From JAIBBG01 sp043748015 (GTDB lineage Bacteria; Bacteroidota; Bacteroidia; Flavobacteriales_D; Sanyastnellaceae): a stretch of 21,249 nt of DNA. Location: NCBI GenBank assembly GCA_043748015.1, contig JAYTOA010000027.1:1-21249 (forward strand), in the 5' to 3' direction. Positions 1 to 8,613 of the stretch are shown here, one piece after another; the first letter of the stretch is position 1; the number at the start of each line of letters is the position of its first letter. Position numbers and translations under genes: made by a program. Under the pieces are notes generated by a model. That model did not search any database and was not told the origin of the DNA. It saw nothing but the letters and a program-made list of their open reading frames with translations.

Positions 1-1335
1 ATCTACAGTTTTATTGCTACTCCGGATGCGCCTTTGCTCCTCGGTGTTGTCTTATATTTTTCCGCATTGAAGATGTTTATTGAGAAGCAGGATTGGCGAA
101 ACACGCTGTTCCTGGGCGTCTCAATGGCGATAATGGTGTGGTCGAAATACCATGGAATTATCATTATCGTGTTTTCACTTTTACCGATGAGAAAGTTCTG
201 GTTCAATGGTAAGTACTGGATGGCAGCACTCATCGGAATCTTGCTTTTTTCTCCCCATATTATCTGGCAGATTGCGAATGATCTTCCTACTATTAAATTT
301 CATCTGAATGATCGCAATTCTGATGCATGGGAATTGAAACACATCTTCGGTTATGCAGGAGGACAGTTTCTCGTTTTTAATCCATTTGTATTTGTGCTCG
401 TGATTTATCTGATGATCACGCAAAGGGCTGCCGATCTATTTGAAAAATCTCTTCGATGGATAATCAACGGCATGCTGTTATTGTTTTTCTTCAATAGTTT
501 TCGTGGAAGAGTTGAGCCGCACTGGACAGCGCCACTTGCGATTGCGATTATTTATTTGATTATCAAACATTGGGAAGTAAGACCTCCTCGCAGAAAGATG
601 ATCGCCGGTCTGGTTACGATTACGGCGTTCATTTTTATTGGAAGACTTTGCATGATTGTGGATGTGCTGCCTCCACTTTATAAGGAGTTTCATCGTGATA
701 AAGCAAAGGTGTTGGCTGTTCATCAAATCGCAGGAGAGCTTCCGGTTTGCTTTATGAATACGTATCAACTTCCGTCGTTGTACATGTTTTATAATGGCGG
801 CATGGCTCATTCTATCAATAACGTGGAAGGAGGAAAGAATCAATACGACTATTGGAATTACAATGAGTTCATCAATGAAAAGCCATTCTTATTCGTTGCG
901 AGTTATGATGCTCCGGGATTTGCGAAGGATACTGTTGGTGGATTTGTTTTTGATGTAAGAAATTATAGCGATCTGCCTGTCATGCACGACTTGATTCTTT
1001 GGACCGACGAGTGGCTGCATCATTACCATGCCGGCGATACGGCTATGATTTCGGCCAGCATTATCAATAAGAATAATTACCCGGTTGACTTGAATAATTC
1101 TGTGCACACGCTGCGCTGGCGTGCGATTTTCAACCTCGAAAAGTTCAATGAGGCGAATGAAGATATTGTAATTGAAAATCTTCCAACTCATCTTGATCCG
1201 GGTGAATCGGTGCGGGTCGTGTTAAAGTTTGCAGTACCTGATAGAAGGGGAAAAAATTATGTGATGATCGCAACACAGGTGGATGAATTACCCGCAACAT
1301 ATCAGTCAAATAAAATGCGGATGATGATCGAGTAG
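1..1335 (+). CDS. Glycosyltransferase family 39 / ArnT-like membrane protein, 5'-truncated
   Basis: The open frame runs in from the left edge, so only the last 444 residues are visible. The first codons read ...ATPDAPLLL, matching the PDAPL-type motif in a loop of the GT39/PMT_2 family, whose members transfer sugars from polyprenyl-phosphate donors on the outer face of the inner membrane. About seven or eight hydrophobic segments follow within the first 220 residues, with a conserved-looking EPHWTAP stretch near residue 174 before a further membrane span. The last 110 or so residues are soluble and beta-rich, resembling an Ig-like fold, and presumably lie in the periplasm. The TTG at 34 is not the start, because coding sequence continues upstream to base 1. 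The gene converges on rsmA with 30 nt between stop codons. The substrate is unknown. The family call is firm; the acceptor cannot be judged. Confidence 0.8.
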   Translation: MYSFIATPDAPLLLGVVLYFSALKMFIEKQDWRNTLFLGVSMAIMVWSKYHGIIIIVFSLLPMRKFWFNGKYWMAALIGILLFSPHIIWQIANDLPTIKFHLNDRNSDAWELKHIFGYAGGQFLVFNPFVFVLVIYLMITQRAADLFEKSLRWIINGMLLLFFFNSFRGRVEPHWTAPLAIAIIYLIIKHWEVRPPRRKMIAGLVTITAFIFIGRLCMIVDVLPPLYKEFHRDKAKVLAVHQIAGELPVCFMNTYQLPSLYMFYNGGMAHSINNVEGGKNQYDYWNYNEFINEKPFLFVASYDAPGFAKDTVGGFVFDVRNYSDLPVMHDLILWTDEWLHHYHAGDTAMISASIINKNNYPVDLNNSVHTLRWRAIFNLEKFNEANEDIVIENLPTHLDPGESVRVVLKFAVPDRRGKNYVMIATQVDELPATYQSNKMRMMIE

Positions 1336-1365
1336 ATTCTGACTACAAATTTCGAATCAATTTTC

Positions 1366-2142
1366 TCACTGAAACTTCTCGAACATTTTTGTCAGTTCAA
1401 CGAACTGTTCAAGTCCAAGTTGCTCCGGTCTTTTATTGAAGACTTCAAGTGTGGTATCCATTCCTTCTTTCAACAAACTCTTCAATGAATTTCGCAATGT
1501 TTTTCTTCGCTGATTGAAACCTGTTTTGATGATGATCTTGAAGAGTTTTTCGTCGCATCCCAGCACGGATCCCGTTTTGCGGGTCATGCGTATCACTCCG
1601 CTTTTCACTTTAGGCGGCGGAATGAATTCGTTTTCATCTACAGTGAATAGATATTCTACATTGTAATGAGCTTGAACCAGAACAGATATAATTCCATATT
1701 CTTTAGAACCGGGCCCACTGGCGAATCTTCGTGCAACTTCTTTCTGAAACATTCCAACCATTTCCGGTATGTGTTCCTTATAGTCGAGAATTTTGAAAAC
1801 AATCTGCGATGAAATATTGTAAGGATAATTTCCCACAACAGCGAACTGCTCACCAAAGAGCTCGTCGAGTTTCATGTGCAGAAAATCCTGCTCTAGTATG
1901 CGTCCCCGAAGCTGTGAGAAATGAACATTGAGGTAGGCCACACTATCACGATCCAACTCCACAACGGAGGTTTCGAAATCTTCACGACGCAATAGATGTT
2001 GTGTCAGTGCGCCCATGCCCGGACCAACCTCTAAGACTTTTTTATAACCCTCATGCACTGTGATAGCATCAGAAATGCGCGCGCATATATCGTCGTTTTT
2101 CAGGAAATGTTGGCCGAGAGATTTTTTAGGTCTGATTATCAT
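1366..2142 (-). CDS. rsmA: 16S rRNA dimethyladenosine transferase RsmA (KsgA)
   Basis: This 258-residue protein has the normal length for RsmA, which dimethylates two adjacent adenines in the 3'-terminal helix 45 of 16S rRNA using S-adenosylmethionine. The N-terminus reads RPKKSLGQHFL, the family signature. The SAM-binding motif I, VLEVGPGMG, lies at residues 36-44. The catalytic motif NYPYNISS is at 105-112, with Tyr where many homologues have Leu (NLPY). FIPPPKVKSGVIRM, near residue 173, is also typical. The start codon overlaps the stop of the upstream deacetylase gene (ATGA, 2142-2139), so translation is probably coupled to it. This makes rsmA the last gene of a three-gene minus-strand unit that begins with a large secreted protein, an unexpected neighbour for a housekeeping methylase. 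No promoter of its own was seen. Confidence 0.96.
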   Translation of the reverse strand: MIIRPKKSLGQHFLKNDDICARISDAITVHEGYKKVLEVGPGMGALTQHLLRREDFETSVVELDRDSVAYLNVHFSQLRGRILEQDFLHMKLDELFGEQFAVVGNYPYNISSQIVFKILDYKEHIPEMVGMFQKEVARRFASGPGSKEYGIISVLVQAHYNVEYLFTVDENEFIPPPKVKSGVIRMTRKTGSVLGCDEKLFKIIIKTGFNQRRKTLRNSLKSLLKEGMDTTLEVFNKRPEQLGLEQFVELTKMFEKFQ

Positions 2143-2756
2143 GGTGATGTTATGGCCCGCAAGGTATAGCCATCTTCCTGGAAATAACGGAGCGATTCCT
2201 CCAGTGCATAGAGCATGTTTTTCTTTGCTTTCAAACTATCATGAAATACGATGATGCTTCCGTTGTCGATATTGTTCAATACGTTTTTTAGACATTGCTC
2301 GCCGTCAATGGTGTTGTCATAATCTGCACTAAGCACACTCCACATAACAGGGCGAAATTTTTTCTTGATTGCCTTTACCTGATTTGGCGTAATTCGTCCA
2401 TAAGGTGGTCGAAATAAATTCGAATCAATGGTGCGCGACGCCTTTAAAATACTTCTGAGGTAAGTGAAATTGTTGGTCTTCCATCCATCAGGATGATCAT
2501 AGGTATGATTGCCTACAGCGTGACCTTCATTCAAAATTCTCGAATACAATTCTGGTTGCGCTTCAACATTTTTTCCAAGACAAAAGAATGTAGCTTTTGC
2601 GTCATATCCGAGGAGAAGATCAAGCACAACATCCGTCACGCCCGGCGTAGGACCATCATCAAATGTTAAATAGATTTCTTTCTTGTCCGTAGCGATTTGC
2701 CAAAGAAAATCTTTAGCAAATGGTTTAATGATCTCCGGTGTCTTTACCAGATACAT
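2139..2756 (-). CDS. Polysaccharide deacetylase (NodB homology, CE4 family)
   Basis: The family removes N-acetyl groups from polysaccharides such as peptidoglycan or chitin-like glycans using a metal ion. With the start at 2756 the protein has 205 residues and begins MYLVKTPEII, a common start in Bacteroidota homologues. The NodB motifs appear in order: TFDDGP at 31-36 (metal-binding Asp), HTYDH at 84-88 (metal-binding His pair), RPPYG at 116-120, a weak motif 4 around SADYD, and FHDS at 171-174. A longer frame reaches 2888, but those extra residues overlap the 3' end of the upstream gene and look like its shadow. The chosen ATG overlaps the upstream stop by one base (TGATG), a classic coupling arrangement, and the downstream end overlaps rsmA by 4 nt. 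I see no convincing signal peptide, so the substrate and compartment are uncertain. Confidence 0.9.
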   Translation of the reverse strand: MYLVKTPEIIKPFAKDFLWQIATDKKEIYLTFDDGPTPGVTDVVLDLLLGYDAKATFFCLGKNVEAQPELYSRILNEGHAVGNHTYDHPDGWKTNNFTYLRSILKASRTIDSNLFRPPYGRITPNQVKAIKKKFRPVMWSVLSADYDNTIDGEQCLKNVLNNIDNGSIIVFHDSLKAKKNMLYALEESLRYFQEDGYTLRAITSP

Positions 2757-5700
2757 CAGCGAAGAGTAGAAGCGAGTACGCAGGTTTTCTTCGCCTTCAC
2801 AGTGTTGCCGGTGGTGGTGAAAGCCTCGAAGAAAATTACATAAATTCCTATGGATGCTTTTTGACGGTCTTCTGTAAATCCATCCCACGAAATACTTCCC
2901 GTAGCTCCGAGCAATTCACTCTTCATCAAATGACGAACGAATCTTCCTTCGCTATCATAAATGCGGATATCACCGGTGAATCCGGCCTCATTCATTTTGT
3001 AATGGAAAGTGACCACATCATTATTCCCATCATTGTCTGGAGAGAAAATTTCAGGAGCAATGGAGAGTACTTCGTCATTGCCCATGCTTAATTCACTTTG
3101 AGAATTGAGATAACCCGGTGTTGCGAAATTTACTTTTTCAGAAGCACTGTGCCAGTTGGTGCGATCCGATGTAGGTCGTGTATACGAGATGCGTTCTAAC
3201 GATACACCATCGAATGAATTTAGCAAAGGATATTGCATGTCCTCGTCATAGGCGATATGATCACTTATTTCACCGGTAGGCATCACCAGAAAAACCTCGT
3301 CTATTGAAGAATAATCAGGAAGCGTTTTTAATTCCCACAATCTCTCTACTCGTGTTCCCGGATAAATTGAAGCCATGGTACTTGACTCTTTTGTGATGGC
3401 AAGTATTTCTCCCGGAAGCAACAAATAATTCACATCGAATAACAGTTTTGGCGTATTCATAATTGTGTTTGTTGCATCGGCAAGTTTCCATTGGCTCAAT
3501 GAAAGTATGCGTGGTGAGCGATTGTAAATTTCTATGAAGTCATAGCCATTGTCTTTAGGATTGTAAAGAATTTCGTTGATGATAAGATCTCCCTCTTGTG
3601 GCGCTTGGGCATACCCGAATTTTCCAGTGATAATAGATGCCACATTATCCCAACAATCTGTAATACCAAACAATTCAAAACCATAAGTTACCCCCGGTGT
3701 CATTGCACCGTAAGACATGATGAGCATGTTGTTTTCAGTACCGGTAAGTATAGGATTGAAGTCCGCAATTTCTTCGCCATTCACTATCCAGCTCAAACCG
3801 GAAATGGATTCCAGATCCAATGGTTCATTGAACACCAATGTGATTGCAAGAAATGGTTCTCCAAGTATGTATTGCAACACTGGTGCTTTTGTATCAGGTG
3901 AAATATTGTGAACAGAATTTCTTCTTCCGGCTGTGGTGCCACTTGGACTTAGACAACCACTCCAGTTGTCGGCTGCGCTGCATGGATCGAGTGGATTGAT
4001 CAACTCCATCGACCAACCACCATCTTCTTTTCCAGGATCCTGATAAAAGTTTTTATTGTAAGTAACGCGATCGAGTACCCCGGCAGGATTGCTCAATGTG
4101 ATAGCCATTCCATCTTCAGTAAGTGATGGAAAACTGACCATGTAAGCGGTATTAGGAAAAGCAGAAAAAGCTGCAGGATCATTCGCAGCATTTGTGACAA
4201 CAATGAAGGAATCCGGATATAGGATTACTTGTCTGTCGAAGTAACCGGTATTGACCGTCACCTCTGTTAATTCTATGATGGTAGAAGTTCTATTGAAGAT
4301 TTCAATAAAATCGAATTTAGGACTTGCCGTTTGATCTGTTGTTGTTCCGTCTGCAAGAATTTCATTAATGATAATGTCACCGAATTCAGGTTGAATACCA
4401 ATGACGAAATCAAGTAGTTCCGGAGTGGCCTGATCACCTTCGCAATCTTTCAATCCGGTAATGTCCAACTGATAAAATGTTTCGGTAATGGCAGATGATG
4501 CAAGTGAAAATGTCACCAGATCTTTATCGATATTCCAAACAGGATTGAGAACTGAATTAAATGGTTGAAGACTTGGGTTCATGTCTGCAACTGTATTCAC
4601 ATCCATTGATTTTGAAAAACGGATGTAGAGTTGTTCTTCCGATAAAAATCCGGAATTGAGCACGAATGGTGACGCCGTTGGTTCTGTGCTGAACACAGAA
4701 TTTTCAGCTCCAACAGTTCCGCCGGTATTGCTGATACTCGCCCGCCAATTGAATTTTCCGCTGCATGGTGCAAAGGGATTAATACGCTCAAGCGACCAAC
4801 CGCCATCTGACTTAGTGTTGTCCTGATACCATGTAAGATCATAGTTGATGATGTCAAGTTGAACGTCATCACTCGTTTTCATTTCTAATGTCAAACCTGA
4901 ATTGGTAAGTCCTGGAAACGAAGGCATAACGGCAACATTTGGTATTCCCGCAAATGCGTCAATACTGCTATCGTCGATGACTATTAGAAACCCATTCGGT
5001 TGAATAAATACTTGTGAAGTGAATTCACCGCTGTTCAATTGCACGCTGCTTACATCAATAAGATTCGAACTGTTATTTCGAATCTCTACATATTCTCCGC
5101 TTGGCATTCCTATTACCGGATCGGGGTCGGGCATGAGTTCATTGATGATCAATTCTCCCGGCTGAGGTGCAAAACCCAGCGTAAAACTCAGTGTGGTGTT
5201 CACCATCATATTTCCACTACAATCGCTGAGACCATTCACTATCAATTGATAGGTGTTCGGAGGTGATAAGGGTGATTGTGTTGTCAATGTTACCGCTGAT
5301 AAGGTTGTACTCCAAAGCGCACCATTCGTTGAATTGAACGGTAGGATATTCCAGAAAGGATTCGAAAAATCGGTAGTGTCTACCGGTTCAGAAAACTGGA
5401 CGAACAGTTGTGTAGGTGAAAGAACTGTTACAGATAGGGCAACAGGTGCGGTAGTATCAGGAGTGAGGTTGAAGACTGAATTCACTGCATCCGGCGTTCC
5501 TCCATTTGGATCATTTGATTCACTCCAGTTAACTGATGACTGACATGGAATTGTTGGGTTGATCAACTCAAGTGACCAGCCACCTTCTCTTTTTACGGAT
5601 GACGCAAACCATGCGTCTGAATACACCACCACGTCAATGATTTGACCATCAGAATATTTTAGTGTAAGACTATCTGTGGCGTTAGTCAATGCAGTAAAGC

Positions 5701-6973
5701 TGCTGATACCGATTACAGGACCGTATTCCTGAAACAATGCAACATTGTTAGCGTCGCATAAAATGACATATCCACCTGGCGGAAGTATATAGGATGGAAG
5801 AATTTTTTCTGTTGTTGTGTTCACAAAAACCCATCCGCTAAGATCAAATGTATTGACAGCATGCGAATTGTACAACTCAACAAACTCAGCATCGGGAAGG
5901 CCGACAACGGGTGTTGGATCAGCAAGAATCTCTGAGAATAACACATCACGGAATGAAGGAGCTGCAACACTGACCCATTGAAATGTTGTACTACCCGGAG
6001 CTGTCATTGCATTCCCCGCTATGTCTGCAATATTATTGACCGATAAAGTGTATTGCTGATTCAATGTAAACGACGAACCGAAAACAAGATGCACCAAAGC
6101 GAAATTAGAAGCATCACGCGTCGCTGAATTCGGAGAGGAAAATCCACTCACTGTATAATTTGAAGTTTGTTGTGAGGACGATAATTGCACAGGTTCATTG
6201 AACAAAACGTCCACAGTGTTTTCGGATGTAGCAAGAGCAGAAACCAACTGTGGTGGATCAAGGTCGACAATTGGATTACCAACATAAATATCATCGAAAA
6301 AAAACTTCGTTGCATTGGATGATGTGTATGTACAAACGATGCCATAATAGGCAGATGTGTTGTACGTGTTGTCAGTGAATGTCGCTTCTTCAACAAAATT
6401 TTCTCCTGCTGTAGGGTCTATGCCTATTGACCAGTCACCTGATGCGCCGCGTAATACTTTGATTTGAATATTGAATGAGTTTGCGATGAGAGTTGTGCAT
6501 GAGCCAAGCAGCGTGGTGGTTACTCCATCATCTTTATAAAACCTCACGACATCCAACGAAAGTCCTTCGCCTAATTTCATAAAATAACCTTGAACCCCGG
6601 CGGAATTGTTTCCTGTATACCCGGTCACAGGGCCATTGGCAACAATATAAATACGCGATTGGTTGGCGTCACTTCCTGAAAAGGTTTGCTTTACCCGAAT
6701 TCTCCATTCCTTATCAGCCAAAGAAGACATTGCATTTTCAGTTTGCAAAGAAGATTGCGTAATCACCGGGGCAATGTCATTGAGCTGTAATTCGCTCGTA
6801 ACATTTACGATGAAATTATCTGTAGTGCCTGTCCAGGTGGGATTATTGATGTAATCTCCGTCGTTGAAATCATCTGAAAATTGCGCAAATATCTGAGGCG
6901 CGAAAATTGAAAAAGCCATCAACAGCAGCGAATGCAGAATGGAGGAGCGCATTTTTTTAAGAAACAGATTCAT
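2756..6973 (-). CDS. Large secreted lamin-tail-domain protein with C-terminal FlgD-like/T9SS-type domain
   Basis: This is a 1405-residue exported protein. Residues 1-31 form a signal peptide (basic start, hydrophobic core, FAQ cleavage region). Residues 32-235 resemble a laminin-G/concanavalin-like beta-sandwich beginning FSDDFNDGDY. Four lamin-tail domains follow at about 343-490, 605-755, 863-1018 and 1127-1290, each opening with a version of GELIINEI and the first three closing with GGWSLELINP...C...NW. Ig-like modules of the Big_5 type (NEPVQL, SEPVDT, SKSMDV, NEPLDL) lie before each one. Residues 1306-1405 (FSPDNDGNND ... GIYVIFFEA) form a FlgD-like Ig domain resembling T9SS C-terminal sorting regions. 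I infer outer-membrane export and a surface or adhesive role; no enzyme domain is seen. The second Met at residue 8 (6952) is a possible alternative start, because a -7-like box lies almost on top of the first ATG. It is the first gene of the unit with the deacetylase and rsmA. Confidence 0.88.
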   Translation of the reverse strand: MNLFLKKMRSSILHSLLLMAFSIFAPQIFAQFSDDFNDGDYINNPTWTGTTDNFIVNVTSELQLNDIAPVITQSSLQTENAMSSLADKEWRIRVKQTFSGSDANQSRIYIVANGPVTGYTGNNSAGVQGYFMKLGEGLSLDVVRFYKDDGVTTTLLGSCTTLIANSFNIQIKVLRGASGDWSIGIDPTAGENFVEEATFTDNTYNTSAYYGIVCTYTSSNATKFFFDDIYVGNPIVDLDPPQLVSALATSENTVDVLFNEPVQLSSSQQTSNYTVSGFSSPNSATRDASNFALVHLVFGSSFTLNQQYTLSVNNIADIAGNAMTAPGSTTFQWVSVAAPSFRDVLFSEILADPTPVVGLPDAEFVELYNSHAVNTFDLSGWVFVNTTTEKILPSYILPPGGYVILCDANNVALFQEYGPVIGISSFTALTNATDSLTLKYSDGQIIDVVVYSDAWFASSVKREGGWSLELINPTIPCQSSVNWSESNDPNGGTPDAVNSVFNLTPDTTAPVALSVTVLSPTQLFVQFSEPVDTTDFSNPFWNILPFNSTNGALWSTTLSAVTLTTQSPLSPPNTYQLIVNGLSDCSGNMMVNTTLSFTLGFAPQPGELIINELMPDPDPVIGMPSGEYVEIRNNSSNLIDVSSVQLNSGEFTSQVFIQPNGFLIVIDDSSIDAFAGIPNVAVMPSFPGLTNSGLTLEMKTSDDVQLDIINYDLTWYQDNTKSDGGWSLERINPFAPCSGKFNWRASISNTGGTVGAENSVFSTEPTASPFVLNSGFLSEEQLYIRFSKSMDVNTVADMNPSLQPFNSVLNPVWNIDKDLVTFSLASSAITETFYQLDITGLKDCEGDQATPELLDFVIGIQPEFGDIIINEILADGTTTDQTASPKFDFIEIFNRTSTIIELTEVTVNTGYFDRQVILYPDSFIVVTNAANDPAAFSAFPNTAYMVSFPSLTEDGMAITLSNPAGVLDRVTYNKNFYQDPGKEDGGWSMELINPLDPCSAADNWSGCLSPSGTTAGRRNSVHNISPDTKAPVLQYILGEPFLAITLVFNEPLDLESISGLSWIVNGEEIADFNPILTGTENNMLIMSYGAMTPGVTYGFELFGITDCWDNVASIITGKFGYAQAPQEGDLIINEILYNPKDNGYDFIEIYNRSPRILSLSQWKLADATNTIMNTPKLLFDVNYLLLPGEILAITKESSTMASIYPGTRVERLWELKTLPDYSSIDEVFLVMPTGEISDHIAYDEDMQYPLLNSFDGVSLERISYTRPTSDRTNWHSASEKVNFATPGYLNSQSELSMGNDEVLSIAPEIFSPDNDGNNDVVTFHYKMNEAGFTGDIRIYDSEGRFVRHLMKSELLGATGSISWDGFTEDRQKASIGIYVIFFEAFTTTGNTVKAKKTCVLASTLR

Positions 6974-6977
6974 TCTT

Positions 6978-6985
6978 CAAACATA
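6978..6985 (-). promoter_or_regulatory. Candidate -7 box (TATGTTTG) upstream of the lamin-tail gene
   Basis: On the minus strand this octamer matches the Bacteroidota -7 consensus TAnnTTTG exactly. It ends 4 nt before the annotated ATG at 6973, so a transcript from it would begin at or inside the first start codon. That would favour the second Met (6952) as the real start. No TTG was found at the usual 17-23 nt upstream, so this could be chance. Confidence 0.3.
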
Positions 6986-7057
6986 ATACGTTTTTAGTTT
7001 AGATGAATTCTGGAAAGTGGGTTGACGAATTTCATGGCGATTGATGAAGTGTATCAA

Positions 7058-7065
7058 TAAATTTG
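7058..7065 (+). promoter_or_regulatory. Candidate -7 box (TAAATTTG) upstream of asd
   Basis: The octamer matches the Bacteroidota -7 consensus TAnnTTTG exactly and lies 16 nt before the asd start, which would give a leader of roughly 10 nt. There is no well-spaced TTG -33 element, so support is partial. Confidence 0.35.
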
Positions 7066-7081
7066 TTGCAAAGAATTCAAG

Positions 7082-8095
7082 ATGAAAATTGCAGTTGTTG
7101 GAGCCACCGGATTGGTTGGAACAAAGATGTTGGAGGTACTTGCTGAAAGGCATTTTCCGGTAACAGAACTCATTCCCGTTGCATCCGAAAAATCAGTGGG
7201 AAAGGAATTGGAATGGGGTGGAAAAAAGTGGTCGATTGTAAGTATGCAGGATGCTGTGGATCGCATGCCGGACATCGCACTTTTTAGCGCTGGCGGTTCT
7301 GTGAGTCTTGAATGGGCTCCACGTTTTGCCGAGAACGGCACATTCGTTATTGATAATTCTTCTGCCTTTAGAATGGATCCGGAAAAGAAATTAATTGTTC
7401 CGGAGATCAACGGACATTCGCTCACTGCTTCCGATAAAATTATCGCCAATCCAAATTGTTCAACGATACAAATGGTGATGGTGATGAAGCCATTGCACGA
7501 CAGATATAAAGTGAAGCGTGTCGTTGTGAGCACTTATCAAAGCGTTACCGGAACAGGTAAACTTGCCGTTGATCAATTGATGAATGAGCGCAAAGGAGTT
7601 GAAGGTGAAATGGCATACAAGCATAAAATCGACATGAACCTCATTCCGCATATTGATGTTTTTCTCGATAATGGTTACACCAAAGAAGAGATGAAAATGG
7701 TGAATGAAACCAGGAAGATTCTTGGCGATGAAAGCATTTTAGTTTCTCCCACTTGTGTGCGCGTTCCCGTTATGGGTGGTCACAGTGAATCATGCAATTT
7801 TGAGTTTGAACGCAAACCGGATCTGGATGAAGTGAGAACTTTACTTATGAATTTTCATGGCGTAACACTGATCGACGATCCCACCACTTTCGCTTATCCA
7901 ATGCCATTGATCCATGCCAATGACAAAGACGATGTATTTGTGGGAAGATTGAGATATGATGAAACAAATCCTCATGCGATCAACTGTTGGATCGTTAGTG
8001 ATAATTTGCGCAAAGGCGCAGCCACCAACGCTGTACAGATTGCTGAACATCTGATTAAAGTTGGAATTATCCGTTCGGAAACTTTAAATGCATAA
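7082..8095 (+). CDS. asd: Aspartate-semialdehyde dehydrogenase
   Basis: The enzyme reduces aspartyl-4-phosphate to aspartate-4-semialdehyde with NADPH in the cytoplasm, the branch-point step towards lysine/diaminopimelate, threonine and methionine. The 337-residue product has the usual length. It starts with the nucleotide-binding loop VVGATGLVGTKML (residues 5-17). The catalytic cysteine is Cys126 in NPNCSTIQ, followed by SVTGTGK (154-160), where many homologues have SVSGAGK. The catalytic base is His234 in VMGGHSES. The C-terminal KGAATNAVQIAE segment (311-322) is also characteristic. The ATG at 7082 fits the family start directly. The gene is monocistronic as far as visible, divergent from the lamin-tail gene and separated from it by about 108 nt. 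The identification is firm. Confidence 0.96.
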   Translation: MKIAVVGATGLVGTKMLEVLAERHFPVTELIPVASEKSVGKELEWGGKKWSIVSMQDAVDRMPDIALFSAGGSVSLEWAPRFAENGTFVIDNSSAFRMDPEKKLIVPEINGHSLTASDKIIANPNCSTIQMVMVMKPLHDRYKVKRVVVSTYQSVTGTGKLAVDQLMNERKGVEGEMAYKHKIDMNLIPHIDVFLDNGYTKEEMKMVNETRKILGDESILVSPTCVRVPVMGGHSESCNFEFERKPDLDEVRTLLMNFHGVTLIDDPTTFAYPMPLIHANDKDDVFVGRLRYDETNPHAINCWIVSDNLRKGAATNAVQIAEHLIKVGIIRSETLNA

Positions 8096-8613
8096 GGTCC
8101 TTGACGTGTAGATTTTTTCTCGCAGGAGTATTTTCTTAGTTCTGAAAACTCCCCGAAATTCTAAGTGTGTACAGTTTACGCTTCTGTAATTATCATATTA
8201 TTTGCAAAGTTCATTTCACCTTGAGAACTCTCGGGAATCAGAAACATTGTACATTTTTTGGAATGGCATTCGTTTTTTCTGTTGAATACAATTGAGTTCT
8301 TCATGATGTGCATAGGCATGTCGACCCAAGGATTTGAAACCTAAAGTGATCGTAACTGACGGGAGTGTAATTTGTTCCTTCCGAAAAAATATATTTAAAT
8401 ATATTTTCTAAGAATTAAGGAGGAACGCTACTACAGCCCTAAAGCTTTTCCTCAATCATTTTGGTTATTGTTATTGCTCTGGCAGTGGTCTCGTCGATGC
8501 TTGTATCCGCGAGCCGGCTTTTTGCTTGGGCTGAAGTGTTGGCTAATGTTGAACGTGTTTCTTGTTGGCCTGCAAAGAAAAATTATTGTTAGGATTATTA
8601 ATAGTTTGTAAGG
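8096..8613. other. 518-nt intergenic stretch with a perfect AT palindrome, no convincing gene
   Basis: No recognisable gene lies between asd and the broken hydrolase. A weak hairpin with a bulge at 8125-8152 (GGAG...CTCC ends) lacks a T-run and is not a convincing asd terminator. A perfect 22-bp all-A/T palindrome occupies 8386-8407, followed at 8417-8424 by AAGGAGGA, a Shine-Dalgarno-like run with no nearby ATG. Between 8443 and the TAG at 8590-8592 an open frame encodes a strongly hydrophobic stretch (IILVIVIALAVV, then SSMLV) with no good start codon. It is in the same frame as the downstream pseudogene and could be a gene remnant or chance. The stretch is long for this otherwise compact window. 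Confidence 0.6.
8386..8407. repeat. Perfect 22-bp A/T-only palindrome centred on TTTAAA
   Basis: Pairing outward from the centre between 8396 and 8397, all eleven positions are complementary, and the match ends at 8385/8408. It could be a protein-binding site or a cruciform-prone element, or arise by chance in A/T-rich DNA. There is no T-run distinct from the arms, so a terminator role is not evident. Confidence 0.7.

Noticed and set aside
2757..2888. Longer start for the polysaccharide deacetylase
   Set aside because: The extra 44 codons overlap the coding end of the lamin-tail gene, show no family similarity, and the ATG at 2756 gives both the usual N-terminus and a typical stop/start overlap.
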